From positions 1 to 60,537 of the forward strand of contig JBDLTZ010000193.1 of assembly GCA_039805565.1 (NCBI GenBank): a stretch of 60,537 bases of DNA. The letters are read 5' to 3'. The translations under genes and the position numbers were made by a program. Below the pieces are notes generated by a model. The model made no database searches, had not been told where the DNA came from, and saw nothing but the letters and a program-made list of their open reading frames with translations. This document shows, one piece after another, positions 34,759 through 44,100 of this stretch. The stretch comes from CALJIC01 sp039805565 (GTDB lineage Bacteria; Chloroflexota; Chloroflexia; Chloroflexales; Roseiflexaceae). The first letter of the stretch is position 1, and every line of letters begins with the position of its first letter.

Positions 34759-36264
34759 TCACGGTCGTGTATCATCGGGCGGGACCACGGCGCGCTCTAC
34801 CCAGACGCGCACTGCCGCGCTCCCTGGGTTCGCCGCGCACCCCTCGGCGGGGCGTAGCCCTGGGGCCCAGGCGACCGCCGCGCCGATCGTGACGATCGGC
34901 CAGCGCTCGCGCAGCGCCCGCGGGATCTTGGCGTCCAACAGCGCGTCCTGGAGCCGCCTGCTTCCGCGTCCTCCTGCTGGCCGCAGCCGGTCTCCCGGCC
35001 GCCGCCGCCGCACCCCAAGCCTGCCCCCGACTGCGCCCGCGTCGAGGTAGACCTCCCACAGACCCGAGCGCTCCTGTGCCACGCGTGGCTCGGCCCGCAG
35101 CTCCCATCCCGCCGCCAGCGCCAGAGCGCCCGGCACAGCAAGCGCCTCGGTGTCCCCGATCAGCTGCGGCCCGTCGGGCGCCGGCGGCTCCCCGAGGCTC
35201 AGCGTCAGCTCCCCGCCGTAGCCAGCGGTCACGACGACGCCTCCCGGAAGCTCGGCCCTGCCCCCCACGCCGCCCCCGGGCGCGGCCAGGGCGCGCTCCG
35301 CGTCGTCGAGCCCGAGGGTCTCGCCGGGGGCCAGCAGCCCGTGCGCCCGACGCAGGGCCGCGCGCTGGAGGGCCGGGTGCAGTGCGCGCCATGCGCCCCC
35401 CGCGAATAGTACACCTCCCGGCACAATGCGTGCCAGAGTCGGCCAGGCGGAGGCGAGGGCGTCCTCGAGGAAAGCGTGCTCGTCGGCGCAGGCGGCGGCG
35501 GTGCGGCCGAGCGCCTCGACGACTCGCGGATTATACTCGATCAGGATCGGGAGCAGGTCTGCGCGGATGCGGGTGCGGCGGTAGCGCCGGTCCTCGTTGC
35601 TGGGGTCGCGGCGCGGCTCCAGACCCTGCTCGGCGCAGTAGGCCTCGATGTCGGCGCGGTTGACGGCGAGGAGCGGGCGGAGGAGGAGGGGCGTAGCAGC
35701 GGCGCTTTCTGCCGGGGACCCAGTGGCTCCTGTGCGCTGACCGCCGGGGCCTGAGTCCCATCCGTCCCACTGCGTCGCTGGCAGCATCCCGCTCAGCCCC
35801 GCCGGGCCTGCGCCGCGCAGCAGGTTCGCCAGCACGGTCTCGGCCTGGTCGTCGGCGTGGTGGGCGGTGGCCACGGCGTAGGCGCCGGCCTCCCGTGCGG
35901 CGCGCGCCAGGAGAGCGTAGCGCGCGTGGCGCCCGGCGGCGTGCAGGTTCTCGCGGCGCTCGCGGGCCAGTGCGCGCACATCGGCGGCGTCCACAGTGGC
36001 CGGTACGCCCCAGGCGGCCGCGGTCTCAGCCACGAACGCCGCCTCCGCGGCCGCCTCTGCGCCACGCAGGGTGTGGTCCAGGTGCGCGGCGTGCAGGCGC
36101 AGCCCGAGCTCGCCGCGCAGGGCGCAGAGGGCGTGCAGCAGGGCCAGCGAGTCTGGCCCGCCGGACACAGCCACCACCAGCGCGGCGTCGGGGGGTGGGG
36201 GGTGCTGGCGGAAGAAGGCGCGCAGGGCGGTGGTGAGCGTCTCCGAGAGCGGTTTGGCGGGCAT
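34759..36264 (-). CDS. tilS: tRNA(Ile)-lysidine synthase TilS
   Basis: A 501-residue ATP-pyrophosphatase that makes lysidine at C34 of tRNA-Ile2. Visible: the PP-loop VVAVSGGPDSLALLHAL, AAHLDHTLRG, TAHHADDQAETVLANLLRG, GLSGMLP and a C-terminal TilS domain with GVRRRRPGDRLRPAG and AWAPGLRP. ATG 36264 is chosen because the N-terminal helix before the PP-loop begins there; the open frame to 36405 is repeat-derived. A stretch WDGWDSGPGGQRTGATGSPAESAA after GMLPATQ is a low-complexity insert before the conserved LLRPLLAVNRADIEAY. First gene of tilS-hpt-ftsH. Confidence 0.94.
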   Translation of the reverse strand: MPAKPLSETLTTALRAFFRQHPPPPDAALVVAVSGGPDSLALLHALCALRGELGLRLHAAHLDHTLRGAEAAAEAAFVAETAAAWGVPATVDAADVRALARERRENLHAAGRHARYALLARAAREAGAYAVATAHHADDQAETVLANLLRGAGPAGLSGMLPATQWDGWDSGPGGQRTGATGSPAESAAATPLLLRPLLAVNRADIEAYCAEQGLEPRRDPSNEDRRYRRTRIRADLLPILIEYNPRVVEALGRTAAACADEHAFLEDALASAWPTLARIVPGGVLFAGGAWRALHPALQRAALRRAHGLLAPGETLGLDDAERALAAPGGGVGGRAELPGGVVVTAGYGGELTLSLGEPPAPDGPQLIGDTEALAVPGALALAAGWELRAEPRVAQERSGLWEVYLDAGAVGGRLGVRRRRPGDRLRPAGGRGSRRLQDALLDAKIPRALRERWPIVTIGAAVAWAPGLRPAEGCAANPGSAAVRVWVERAVVPPDDTRP

Positions 36265-36300
36265 CGCGGGGCTACACCTTCCTTGGTAGCGCGGCGCCTC

Positions 36301-36337
36301 CCCTCTCCCCTGGAGGAAGAGAGGGCGGGGGAGAGGG
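36301..36337. repeat. REP-like inverted repeat upstream of tilS
   Basis: 10-bp perfect arms ccctctcccc/ggggagaggg with a 17-nt spacer in the gap between tilS and the 684-aa protein gene. It looks like a dispersed palindromic element; only this one copy was found in the window. Confidence 0.65.
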
Positions 36338-36432
36338 GGCGGCCGGCCGTCGGGCACCACGGGCGCGGGGCTGAGACGGGAACGCCCTGGGGCCGCTGCT
36401 GGCATCCGATCGCGAAGCGGAAGAAAGCGGCA

Positions 36433-38487
36433 TCACACGTCGCGCAGGCGGATGATGTACAGCGTCAGCGCGCTCTGCTGCTGCTCGCGGCCGTCCACCT
36501 GCACCGGCACGCTCGGGGTTGTGGCCCAGCCGAGCAGGTAGACGCCGTCGGCGTCGATCGCGCCGTTGGGCGTGGCGGCCCCGGCGAGGCGCGCCGACTC
36601 GCCGCTGAAGAGCGAGCTGAGCAACTGCTTGCGGTTGAACAGCCCGGCCTCCGGCAGGCGCACGCCCCAGGGAAAGCTGCGCGCCGCGGTGCTCAGGTTG
36701 ATCTGCTGGCTCGCGCCGGGGCTGAGCGTCCCGAGCTCCTGGAACGCCACGCCGCGCACCAGTACCGCATCCTCGAGGGCTGCCGGCCCATCGTAGCGGA
36801 TCTCCCCGCTGAGCGCGCCGCCGTCGTCACGCAGGGCGCTCTGTACGCCCAGCGGCAGGTCCACCGGGGTCTCGGCCACCAGCGTCCGCACCGAGCCGAT
36901 GTCTACCAGCACGTCCGGCACGCTCACGCCTGCGTCGTCGGCCAGCACCACCGCGTCGCGGCCGGGCAGCTCGTCGAAGCCGCGCGTCTCGCTCACCAGT
37001 GCGCCGCCGGGGACGCCGATGGTGTAGCTGGCGCGGCGGGGCGAGAAGAGGCCGACGTAGGCGGTGGCGAAGCCGCGCGGCTGGCCCTCGGCGCCCTGGA
37101 CCACCGCCACCTGGCTGAGCTGCGAGGAGCCCCCGCGCCCACCGAAGCCCACCGCATACAGGCCGGCCGAGAAGACCAGCACGGTGAGCGGGATGGTGAG
37201 CCAGGCCCACTCGAGCCGCCCGAGGCGGCGGAGCAGGAGATAGTTGAGCGGGCCGATCAGCAGGATGTAGCCGAGCAGGAAGGCCATCAGCACGCCGGCC
37301 GAAGGCAGGCCGAGCGCCGGGAGCTGGAGCACGTTCTGGAGCAGGCTGGTCTGGTTGACGCGCGCGGCCGTCCCCGGCACGAAGGCCGCTAGCGGCTCGA
37401 GCACCGCGCCCCACAGCGGCGTCTCCCCCGGCCACCCGCGCAGCGCGGCCAGGTCGAAGGAGGTGAAGGTCACGCTGCCCACGCCGTAGCGCCAGCGGTA
37501 GGCCAGCGGCTCGCCGGGCGGGATGAGCTCGGAGCCGGTCAGCGGCTGCACGCTCGAGAGCGCCGCCTCGGGCGGGATGCTCAGCGGCTGGCCGGCGAGC
37601 TGCTCGAGCGGCGCGAGGCTCCCCTGCGTTACGCCCCCGGCCAGGCGCACCGGCAGCAGCGCGGGGATGCCGGAGGCGGTCTGCTCGCCGGCCACGCCGC
37701 CGCTCACCACCAGCTGCCCCCCCAGGCTCACCCACAGCGCGAGCGCGTCGCGCTGGGTTGGGGTGAGCTGCGCGGTGTCGGTGTCGTGCAGAAACAGGGC
37801 GTTGAGGCCGCGCAGGGTCGCCGCATGCTCGGGGATGGCCCCGGCGGTGATGTGCCGCACCTCCGCGCCGGCCGTGCCCGGGAGCTGGAGCGACGCCAGG
37901 CTGTTGAGCAGGGCCGGGTCGCTGCTCACCACGCCGAGCAGCAGGCGGTCCGGGTCGATCGGGGTGAGGGAGACGCTCTGCTCGAAGAGCGCCTCGCGCT
38001 CCACCACCACGCGCACCAGGCCGTTGCGGGCGAAGAGCCGCGAGAACACCTCCAGGGTGAAGCGCTTGCTCGAGCCGCGCGGCAGGTCGATCGCGCGGCG
38101 GAATGTCTGCTCGTTGCGCTGGCCGGGGAACGAGAGCTCAAGCGTGCCGCGCAGGTCCGGCCCGTCGTTGCTGATCGTCACCATCACCGGGAACCACTCG
38201 CCGGCGTGGTACGCTCCGCCGAAGCCGGCCTCCACCTCCACCCGCAGCGTGGGCGCGTTCTCCTGGGCGCGGGCGGGCGCAGGGGCCGCGAACCACAGGC
38301 CGAAGACCAGCGCCGCAAGACCGAAGATGAGCGGCCAGCGACCAACGGCGAACGATCGGGGGCGTCTACGACGACAACGAGATCTCGGCGAGAAAGCGAA
38401 GTGGCACGGCAACGCCGCACCGTCGCCCTGAGCGAAGCGAAGGGTCTCGCAGCGCCGCCGTGAGAGATGCTTCGCTTCGCTCAGCAT
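36433..38487 (-). CDS. Exported membrane-anchored protein with a GATase-like domain
   Basis: A 684-residue protein, not assigned to a named family. Near residues 50-75 there is a signal/anchor helix (PLIFGLAALVFGLWFAAPAP), then an extracytoplasmic beta-rich part, a GATase-like segment (LNALFLHDTDTAQL...GGQLVVSGG), and two hydrophobic helices around 400-450 (GVLMAFLLGYILLIGPLNYL and LTIPLTVLVFSAGLYAVGF). Similar proteins accompany VWA and PH-domain membrane proteins. ATG 38487 is chosen for GAGGT 5 nt upstream; its first ~25 codons are coded by a REP-like palindrome (MLSEAKHL...LRFAQGD), giving an unusually long n-region. A TTG about 30 codons downstream could be an older start. Probably last in an operon with cmk and the PH-domain protein. 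Confidence 0.75.
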   Translation of the reverse strand: MLSEAKHLSRRRCETLRFAQGDGAALPCHFAFSPRSRCRRRRPRSFAVGRWPLIFGLAALVFGLWFAAPAPARAQENAPTLRVEVEAGFGGAYHAGEWFPVMVTISNDGPDLRGTLELSFPGQRNEQTFRRAIDLPRGSSKRFTLEVFSRLFARNGLVRVVVEREALFEQSVSLTPIDPDRLLLGVVSSDPALLNSLASLQLPGTAGAEVRHITAGAIPEHAATLRGLNALFLHDTDTAQLTPTQRDALALWVSLGGQLVVSGGVAGEQTASGIPALLPVRLAGGVTQGSLAPLEQLAGQPLSIPPEAALSSVQPLTGSELIPPGEPLAYRWRYGVGSVTFTSFDLAALRGWPGETPLWGAVLEPLAAFVPGTAARVNQTSLLQNVLQLPALGLPSAGVLMAFLLGYILLIGPLNYLLLRRLGRLEWAWLTIPLTVLVFSAGLYAVGFGGRGGSSQLSQVAVVQGAEGQPRGFATAYVGLFSPRRASYTIGVPGGALVSETRGFDELPGRDAVVLADDAGVSVPDVLVDIGSVRTLVAETPVDLPLGVQSALRDDGGALSGEIRYDGPAALEDAVLVRGVAFQELGTLSPGASQQINLSTAARSFPWGVRLPEAGLFNRKQLLSSLFSGESARLAGAATPNGAIDADGVYLLGWATTPSVPVQVDGREQQQSALTLYIIRLRDV
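38428..38484. repeat. REP-like palindrome overlapping a 5' coding end
   Basis: 15-bp perfect arms ctgagcgaagcgaag (38428-38442) and cttcgcttcgctcag (38470-38484) with a 27-nt spacer. Read on the minus strand it opens the neighbouring gene as MLSEAKHL...LRFAQGD, a word pair I associate with repeat-derived translations in bacterial genomes. Confidence 0.85.
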
Positions 38488-38511
38488 GCCATACCTCGTT
38501 GTAGCACTAAG

Positions 38512-38580
38512 CCGTCGTTGGTAGCCGGCAGTCGGCGGTCGGTGGTCCGTAGCCATTCGTCCGTAGTCGCGAAGCGTTCG
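38512..38580. repeat. GTCGGTGGTCC-type repeat tract
   Basis: Degenerate units (gtcgttggtagccggcagtcggcggtcggtggtccgtagcc...gtccgtagtcgc) fill the gap between the PH-domain gene and the 684-aa protein gene. It is the same family as the inserts in treY and the glycosyltransferase. Confidence 0.75.
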
Positions 38581-38588
38581 TCGGCTCA

Positions 38589-40211
38589 TCAGGCGCTCCC
38601 TGGCGGCTTGCGGCGGCGGAACCGTGGCAGCAGGCCGCGGCCGGCACGGGGCTGCTGGGCGCTTTGGACCTCGCGCGCCACCATGGGCGGCACTCGGGCG
38701 GCGATCAGCTCCTCGGCGCGCCGCTCGATCAGCCGGTCGAGCTCGTCGCGAGTGATCTTCTCGCCGTGGTTGCGCTGGACGGCGTCGTACTGGCGGATGA
38801 GCTGGAGCGAGTCCTGCAGCTGGCGCTCGCGCTCGTGCTTGCGGAAGTCGGTCAGGTAGTCGTTGATCGTGGCCTGGACGCCGCGCGGGTTCGGCACGTG
38901 GTTGAAGGTGAACTTGCCGCCGCCCGCACCGCCGGTGGTCACCACCACCGTACCGAAGCCCAGCAGCGACTCGATGAAGCTGATGTCGAACGAGATATCC
39001 TGGATGGCGCCGAGCTGCGCGCGCCGGGTGCTCTCGGGCCCGAACGGCTTGCGGTCCACGTCGATGATCGTCTGCCGGTTGAGGATGTAGACGTCGTTGA
39101 TCAGCTCCTCGCGGATCCAGTAGGCCCAGCCGCCGAACACCAGCAGCGCCACGCCCACCAACACCAGCACCGCCAGCGGCCCGATCACGCCCGTCGTGCC
39201 GAGCATGAGGGCGGCGGCCAGCACCAGCACGAAGCTCAGGACGGGCCGCGCCAGCGCCAGCGCCATGAAGACCCACGACGGGCGCCATGTGATGGTTTCG
39301 CCGCTGATCTGCGGGTTGGGCGGGAACAGCCAGGCGAAGGGCCCCTCCTCCACCGTGACGCGGATCGCGGGGCCGGGCGCGGGCGGGGGCTTGTTGCCGT
39401 ACACCTGGTCCTCGATCATGCCGCGCAGCAGGTCGGGCTCGCGCTGCTTGCGCCGCTTGCCCACCTCGGCCATGATCGCGGCCTCGATCTCCTTCGGCCG
39501 GTTGGCGAACTCGAACGACAGCGTGCGCGTGCTGAAGGAGCGGATCACCAGCCGCCCGAAGCCGAACCACACCGCAGGGTAGCTGTCGATCACCGTGTTG
39601 ACCTGCTGGATGTCCTCGATCAGCACCTGCTGCTGGATGTGGCGCACGAACAGCTGCTCGTCGTCGTACACGACGCGCTGGTTCGTCACCACGAAGAAGT
39701 CGTCCACCCAGTCGACGTACAGGTAGGCGAACAGCCCGAAGGCCGCCAGCGCGCCGACGATCAGCGCGAGGTTCCAGGGGTCGGCCGGGCGCGCGTTGAG
39801 CGGGTCGATGTCGATGATCTGGCCGCCCTGCATGCGGAACCAGACCCCTACCAGCAGCACGATGGCGGCGATCAGGTAGAGGGTGCTGAGGGTGCGCGGC
39901 TCGATCGCCGGCGACTTCGCGGACTTCGGCTGGCTGCTGCCGCGCACCCACAGGTACGCCATGAGCACGGCTAGCGCGATGAGGAACAGGTTGACGAGGT
40001 CGGTCAGCGGGATGCGATCGCCGGTGCGGACGATGAAGAAGGTGCCGCCGATCGCGCGGTAGAGCGCCAGGCCGCTGAGCACGGCCGTGAGGAGCAGGAA
40101 GATCGAGCCGGTCTGCACCAGCTCGATCCAGTGGCGCCGGCCGACGAAGCGGATCTCCTCGCCCTCGTCGAGCTCCAAGTCGACCTGCGGCTGTGGCTCA
40201 AGCAGGGACAT
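38589..40211 (-). CDS. Membrane protein with two bacterial PH (YdbS-type) domains
   Basis: A 540-residue protein with pairs of membrane helices (about 33-52, 70-88, 105-125, 145-168 and two around 310-360). Two bPH2-like modules follow helix pairs: YVDWVDDFFVVTNQRVVYDDE...IEDIQQVNTVIDS (about 170-255) and LINDVYILNRQTIIDVDRKP...LGAIQDISFDISFIESLLGFG (about 355-440), both with the TNQR/LNRQ and I.DI.. signatures of DUF304/bPH2. The C-terminal 100 residues are charged and coiled-coil-like, ending RRRKPPGSA. ATG 40211 has GAGGGAG upstream. Located 67 nt after cmk. Function unknown; such proteins are membrane scaffolds of uncertain role. Confidence 0.85.
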   Translation of the reverse strand: MSLLEPQPQVDLELDEGEEIRFVGRRHWIELVQTGSIFLLLTAVLSGLALYRAIGGTFFIVRTGDRIPLTDLVNLFLIALAVLMAYLWVRGSSQPKSAKSPAIEPRTLSTLYLIAAIVLLVGVWFRMQGGQIIDIDPLNARPADPWNLALIVGALAAFGLFAYLYVDWVDDFFVVTNQRVVYDDEQLFVRHIQQQVLIEDIQQVNTVIDSYPAVWFGFGRLVIRSFSTRTLSFEFANRPKEIEAAIMAEVGKRRKQREPDLLRGMIEDQVYGNKPPPAPGPAIRVTVEEGPFAWLFPPNPQISGETITWRPSWVFMALALARPVLSFVLVLAAALMLGTTGVIGPLAVLVLVGVALLVFGGWAYWIREELINDVYILNRQTIIDVDRKPFGPESTRRAQLGAIQDISFDISFIESLLGFGTVVVTTGGAGGGKFTFNHVPNPRGVQATINDYLTDFRKHERERQLQDSLQLIRQYDAVQRNHGEKITRDELDRLIERRAEELIAARVPPMVAREVQSAQQPRAGRGLLPRFRRRKPPGSA

Positions 40212-40278
40212 GAGCGCTCCCTCTGCTGTGGTACAACGCTGCGACGTGGTGCGTGCGCCCTGGTGCGAGCGGCGCCGG

Positions 40279-40953
40279 CTACGTCGCCCGCTCCTGGATC
40301 TGCGCCATCACTATGCTCACGACTTCGTCCGGCGAGAGACCGTCGCTCACGATCACGATCGCGTCTGGCGCCGGCTCCATCACGTGCCGGTCCAGCCCGT
40401 CGCGCCGGGCGATCTCCTCGCGGATCTGGCCGTCCTCAATCGCTGCGCCGCGGGCGCGCAGCTCGGCCACGCGGCGGCGGGCGCGCTCGTCCACCGAGGC
40501 GTCGAGGAAGATCTTGACCGGCGCCTGCGGCATCACGATGCTGCCGATGTCGCGCCCGACCATCACGACGCGGCCCTGGTCGCCGATCGCGCGCTGGCGC
40601 GCCCGCATGATCTCGCGCACCGGGGTCGGCCGGGCCGCGAGCGACACGATCCGCTCCACCTCGGGGCGGCGCAGGTCCCACGTCACATCCTCGCCGCCGA
40701 GGAGCACGGTGTACTGCCGGCCGTCGCTCACGGTCGGCGGGACGACCCGCAGGTCGAGCGACTCAGCCAGCCGTATGGCGGCGTCTACATCGTGGAGGTC
40801 GACGCCGCGTCTGAGGGCGGCGAGCGCCTGGGCACGGTACATAATGCCGGTGTCAAGGTAGAGGTAGCCGAGCTCGCGGGCGAGGTGCTCGCCGAGCGTG
40901 CTCTTGCCCGCGCCTGCGGGCCCGTCTATCGTGATGACTTCTGGGAAGGCCAT
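40279..40953 (-). CDS. cmk: Cytidylate kinase
   Basis: A 224-residue NMP kinase phosphorylating CMP/dCMP. Visible: P-loop ITIDGPAGAGKSTLGEHLAR, the LYLDTGIMYRA substrate segment and the GRDIGSIVMPQAPVKIFLDAS CMP-specific region (family GRDIGT). ATG 40953 gives the normal N-terminus; a GTG at 40959 is 2 codons upstream. A TGCTACAAT extended -10 box lies about 37 nt ahead. Leads a likely operon with the PH-domain and 684-residue membrane proteins. Confidence 0.95.
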   Translation of the reverse strand: MAFPEVITIDGPAGAGKSTLGEHLARELGYLYLDTGIMYRAQALAALRRGVDLHDVDAAIRLAESLDLRVVPPTVSDGRQYTVLLGGEDVTWDLRRPEVERIVSLAARPTPVREIMRARQRAIGDQGRVVMVGRDIGSIVMPQAPVKIFLDASVDERARRRVAELRARGAAIEDGQIREEIARRDGLDRHVMEPAPDAIVIVSDGLSPDEVVSIVMAQIQERAT

Positions 40954-40989
40954 AATCACTTTACACTGCCGCTACATACGATCGCGCCT

Positions 40990-40998
40990 ATTGTAGCA
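40990..40998 (-). promoter_or_regulatory. Extended -10 promoter of cmk
   Basis: Minus strand TGCTACAAT; no clear -35. Confidence 0.55.
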
Positions 40999-41068
40999 TG
41001 TCGCCGCGCGGCCGGGCAAGCAGCGCAGGCCCGTGCGTGATTCCGAACACGGTTCGCAGCCCATTGTA

Positions 41069-41098
41069 TTGGACGTGACCCGAAATCGTCCATATAAT
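41069..41098 (+). promoter_or_regulatory. Candidate promoter of the 2719-aa gene
   Basis: TATAAT at 41093-41098 followed by G, with a weak TTGGAC at 41069 (18-bp spacer). About 65 nt before ATG 41165. Confidence 0.5.
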
Positions 41099-41164
41099 GA
41101 GGATGGGGCCGGCTGCCCCGCACCCCACCGGAGCCACATAAGCACAGGACCGGCGCACACGTTG

Positions 41165-44100
41165 ATGAGCAGCAATTCGGCACTCGAAGCATCGCCCGCA
41201 CCTCGCCGCCCGGCCCCCTGGCGCGTCTGGGCGCTCCTGGCAGTCGTGCTCCTGGTCGGCGGCTCCTTCCGCACGCTCGGCCTCACGAGCTGGGACGGCA
41301 CCTCGTACCTCCACCCGGACGAGCGCTTCCTGATCTTCACCGTCTACAACATGCAGACGCCGGAGAGCTTCGGCGACTACCTGCGGAGCGATTGCTTCGT
41401 GGACGGGAATATGCCGGCGGCGAGTAACCCCGCCGAGTCGCCGGACCGGCAGGAGCCCACCGCAGAGAGCGGCTGCAACACGCTCAACCCGCGCAACTAC
41501 AACTGGTCGCGCTTCTTCGTCTACGGCACGCTGCCCACCACCCTCACGCGGCTGGTGGCCGAGGAGCTGCAGCAGACGCAGCCGGCGGACGAGCGCGACG
41601 TGTCGGCGGAGGACGTGCGCAACACCGGCCGGGCGCTTTCGACGCTGTTCGACCTTGGGAGCGTGGTGCTGGTCTTCCTGATCGGCCGCCGGCTGTACGG
41701 CGAGCGCGCTGGCCTCGTGGCGGCGGCGCTGTACGCCTGCGCCGCGCTGCCGATCCAGCTGGCGCACTTCTTCACGGTGGACGCGGCCACCGGCTTCTTT
41801 GTGCTGCTCTCGGTCTACTGGTCTGTGCGGGCCATGCAGGGCGGCGGCGCGGGCACCTTCGCGGCGCTCGGTCTCAGCATCGGCGCCGCCATGGCCTGCC
41901 GCGTGACGATGGCGACCCTCGGCCTGCTGGCTGTGCTGGCGGTGGCCGTGCGGCTGTGGGGCAGCTACGGAACAAGGACCGTAAAGACCAAGGATAGCGG
42001 CAGGGCCGGTGTTGGTCCTTCGCCCGCGTCGGTTGTTAGCCTGCTCGCCCTCCTGGCTCTCTCGGGGGCGCTGACGCTGCTCACCTTCCGCGTGCTGCAG
42101 CCGGACGCGTTCGTCGGCACGTCGTTCTTCGACATCCGCCCCGAGCCGCGCTTCCTCAAGAATATCGAGGAGGTCGGCGGCATGGTGAGCGGCGAGGTGG
42201 ACTTCCCGCCGAGCCAGCAGTGGGCGGGGCGCACGCCGTACCTCTTCTCATGGCAGAACATGGTGGTCTGGGGCATGGGCCTGCCGCTCGGCCTGGCCGC
42301 GTGGGCGGGCTGGGCCGCCGCCGGCTGGCGGCTGGTGCGGCGGCGCGAGCTGGCCCACCTCCTCCCCTGGGTCTGGGTGGCGTTCTACTTCGCCTGGCAG
42401 GGCGGGCAGTTCGTCATGACGATGCGCTACTACGCGCTGCTCTACGGGCTGCTGGCGCTGTTTGCCGCGTGGCTGCTCACGCGCGGGTGGCAGCAGCGAC
42501 CGGCAACCGACGACCGACGACCCGCATTATCACCCCAGGGGGGCGGTGGTAGCTGGTCGGCGGCCGCGCGATGGATCCCGCTCGGTGTCGTCGTCCTGAG
42601 TACGGTGCTCTGGGGCTACGCCTTCACCCGCATCTACACCGAGCCGCACTCGCGCATCCAGGCCTCGCGCTGGATCTACGAGAACATCCCGCCCGGCTCG
42701 GCGATCACTTTCGAGGAGTGGGACGACCCCCTGCCGCTGGCGATCGATGGCCAGAACCCCTCGCAGTACGTCGGTATCAAGACCGCGCCCTACTGGGAGG
42801 ACGACCCGGTCAAGTACTTCGGCTCGATGGGCGGGGATGGCACGCTCCAGCCCGGTCTGCTCGACCAGCTTGACCAGGCGGACTACCTGATCTTCAGCAG
42901 CAACCGAGTGTACGACTCGGCCACGCGGCTGCGGATGCGTTATCCTGCGCTGACGCGCTACTACCATCACCTGTTCAGCGGTGAGCTGGGCTTCGAGCTC
43001 GCGGCCGATATCCACTCTTACCCGCGGCTCTTCGGCATCGGGCTGCCGTCGCCGCTCTACGCAGAAGAGGCCTTCAGCGTCTACGACCACCCGCGGGTGC
43101 TGATCTTCAAGAAGACCCCGGCCTACACCCGTGAGAACGCCGAGCAGTTGATCGCCGGCGGCGTCGCCTGGGGCGAGGTCTACAAGCTGCCGACGCTCAC
43201 GGCCAGCAAGGTGCCAACGGCGCTGCGCCTGACGGATGCGCAGTGGCCGTCCTACCGGGAGGCGGGCACCTGGAGCGCGCTGTTCGGGGGCGGGCTGGTG
43301 TCGCTCGCGCCCTGGCTCTTCTGGCTGCTGGCGCTCGAGCTGCTGGGCGCGGCCTGCTTCGCGCTGCTGTTCCGGCTGCTGCCGGGCCTGGCGGACCGCG
43401 GCTTCGCACTCTCGAAGACCCTCGGGCTGCTGCTGGTGGCGTACCTCGCCTGGCTTCTGGCCAGCCTCGGCGCCGACGACGGTGCGCCGCTGGTGGCCTT
43501 CGGCCCGGGGGGCGTCTGGCTCTGCGCCGCGCTGTTGATCCTGGCGGGCGGCCTGATGGGGTGGAGGGGGCGCGACGCGCTGCTGGCGTTCTGGCGCCGC
43601 CGCCGCCACGCGCTGCTGGCCGCCGAGGGCCTGTTCCTGGCCGCGTTCCTGGGCTTCGTGCTGCTGCGCGCGCTCAACCCGGACCTGTGGCACCCGGCGC
43701 GCGGCGGCGAGAAGCCGATGGACGTGGCGTTCCTCAACGCGGTGCTCAAGAGCCCGGCCTTCCCGCCCTACGACCCGTGGTTCGCCGGCGGCTACATCAA
43801 CTACTACTACTTCGGCTTCGTGCTGGTTGGCGCGCTGGTGCATATGACCGGGATCGCCCCCGGTGTGGCCTACAACCTCGCCGTGCCGACGATCTTCGCC
43901 CTCGCGGCGCTCGGGGCCTGGGGCGTGGCCTATAACCTGGTGGCGCCGCGGATGCGGACGAACGACGAAGCACCAAAGACCAGAGATGCGCTCTCGGCGG
44001 CATCTGACGCCGGGATCGCCGCCGCTCCTTCCCCCTCGGTCCGCTGGCTTCGCCGCGATCGGCTCGCTATCGCTGCGGGCGTGGCGGCCGCCGTGCTGGC

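Noticed and set aside
36433..39951. One very long membrane protein gene spanning 36433-39951
   Set aside because: The part from 38589 up is the wrong frame of the PH-domain gene; homology, ribosome site and signal sequence place the real start at 38487.
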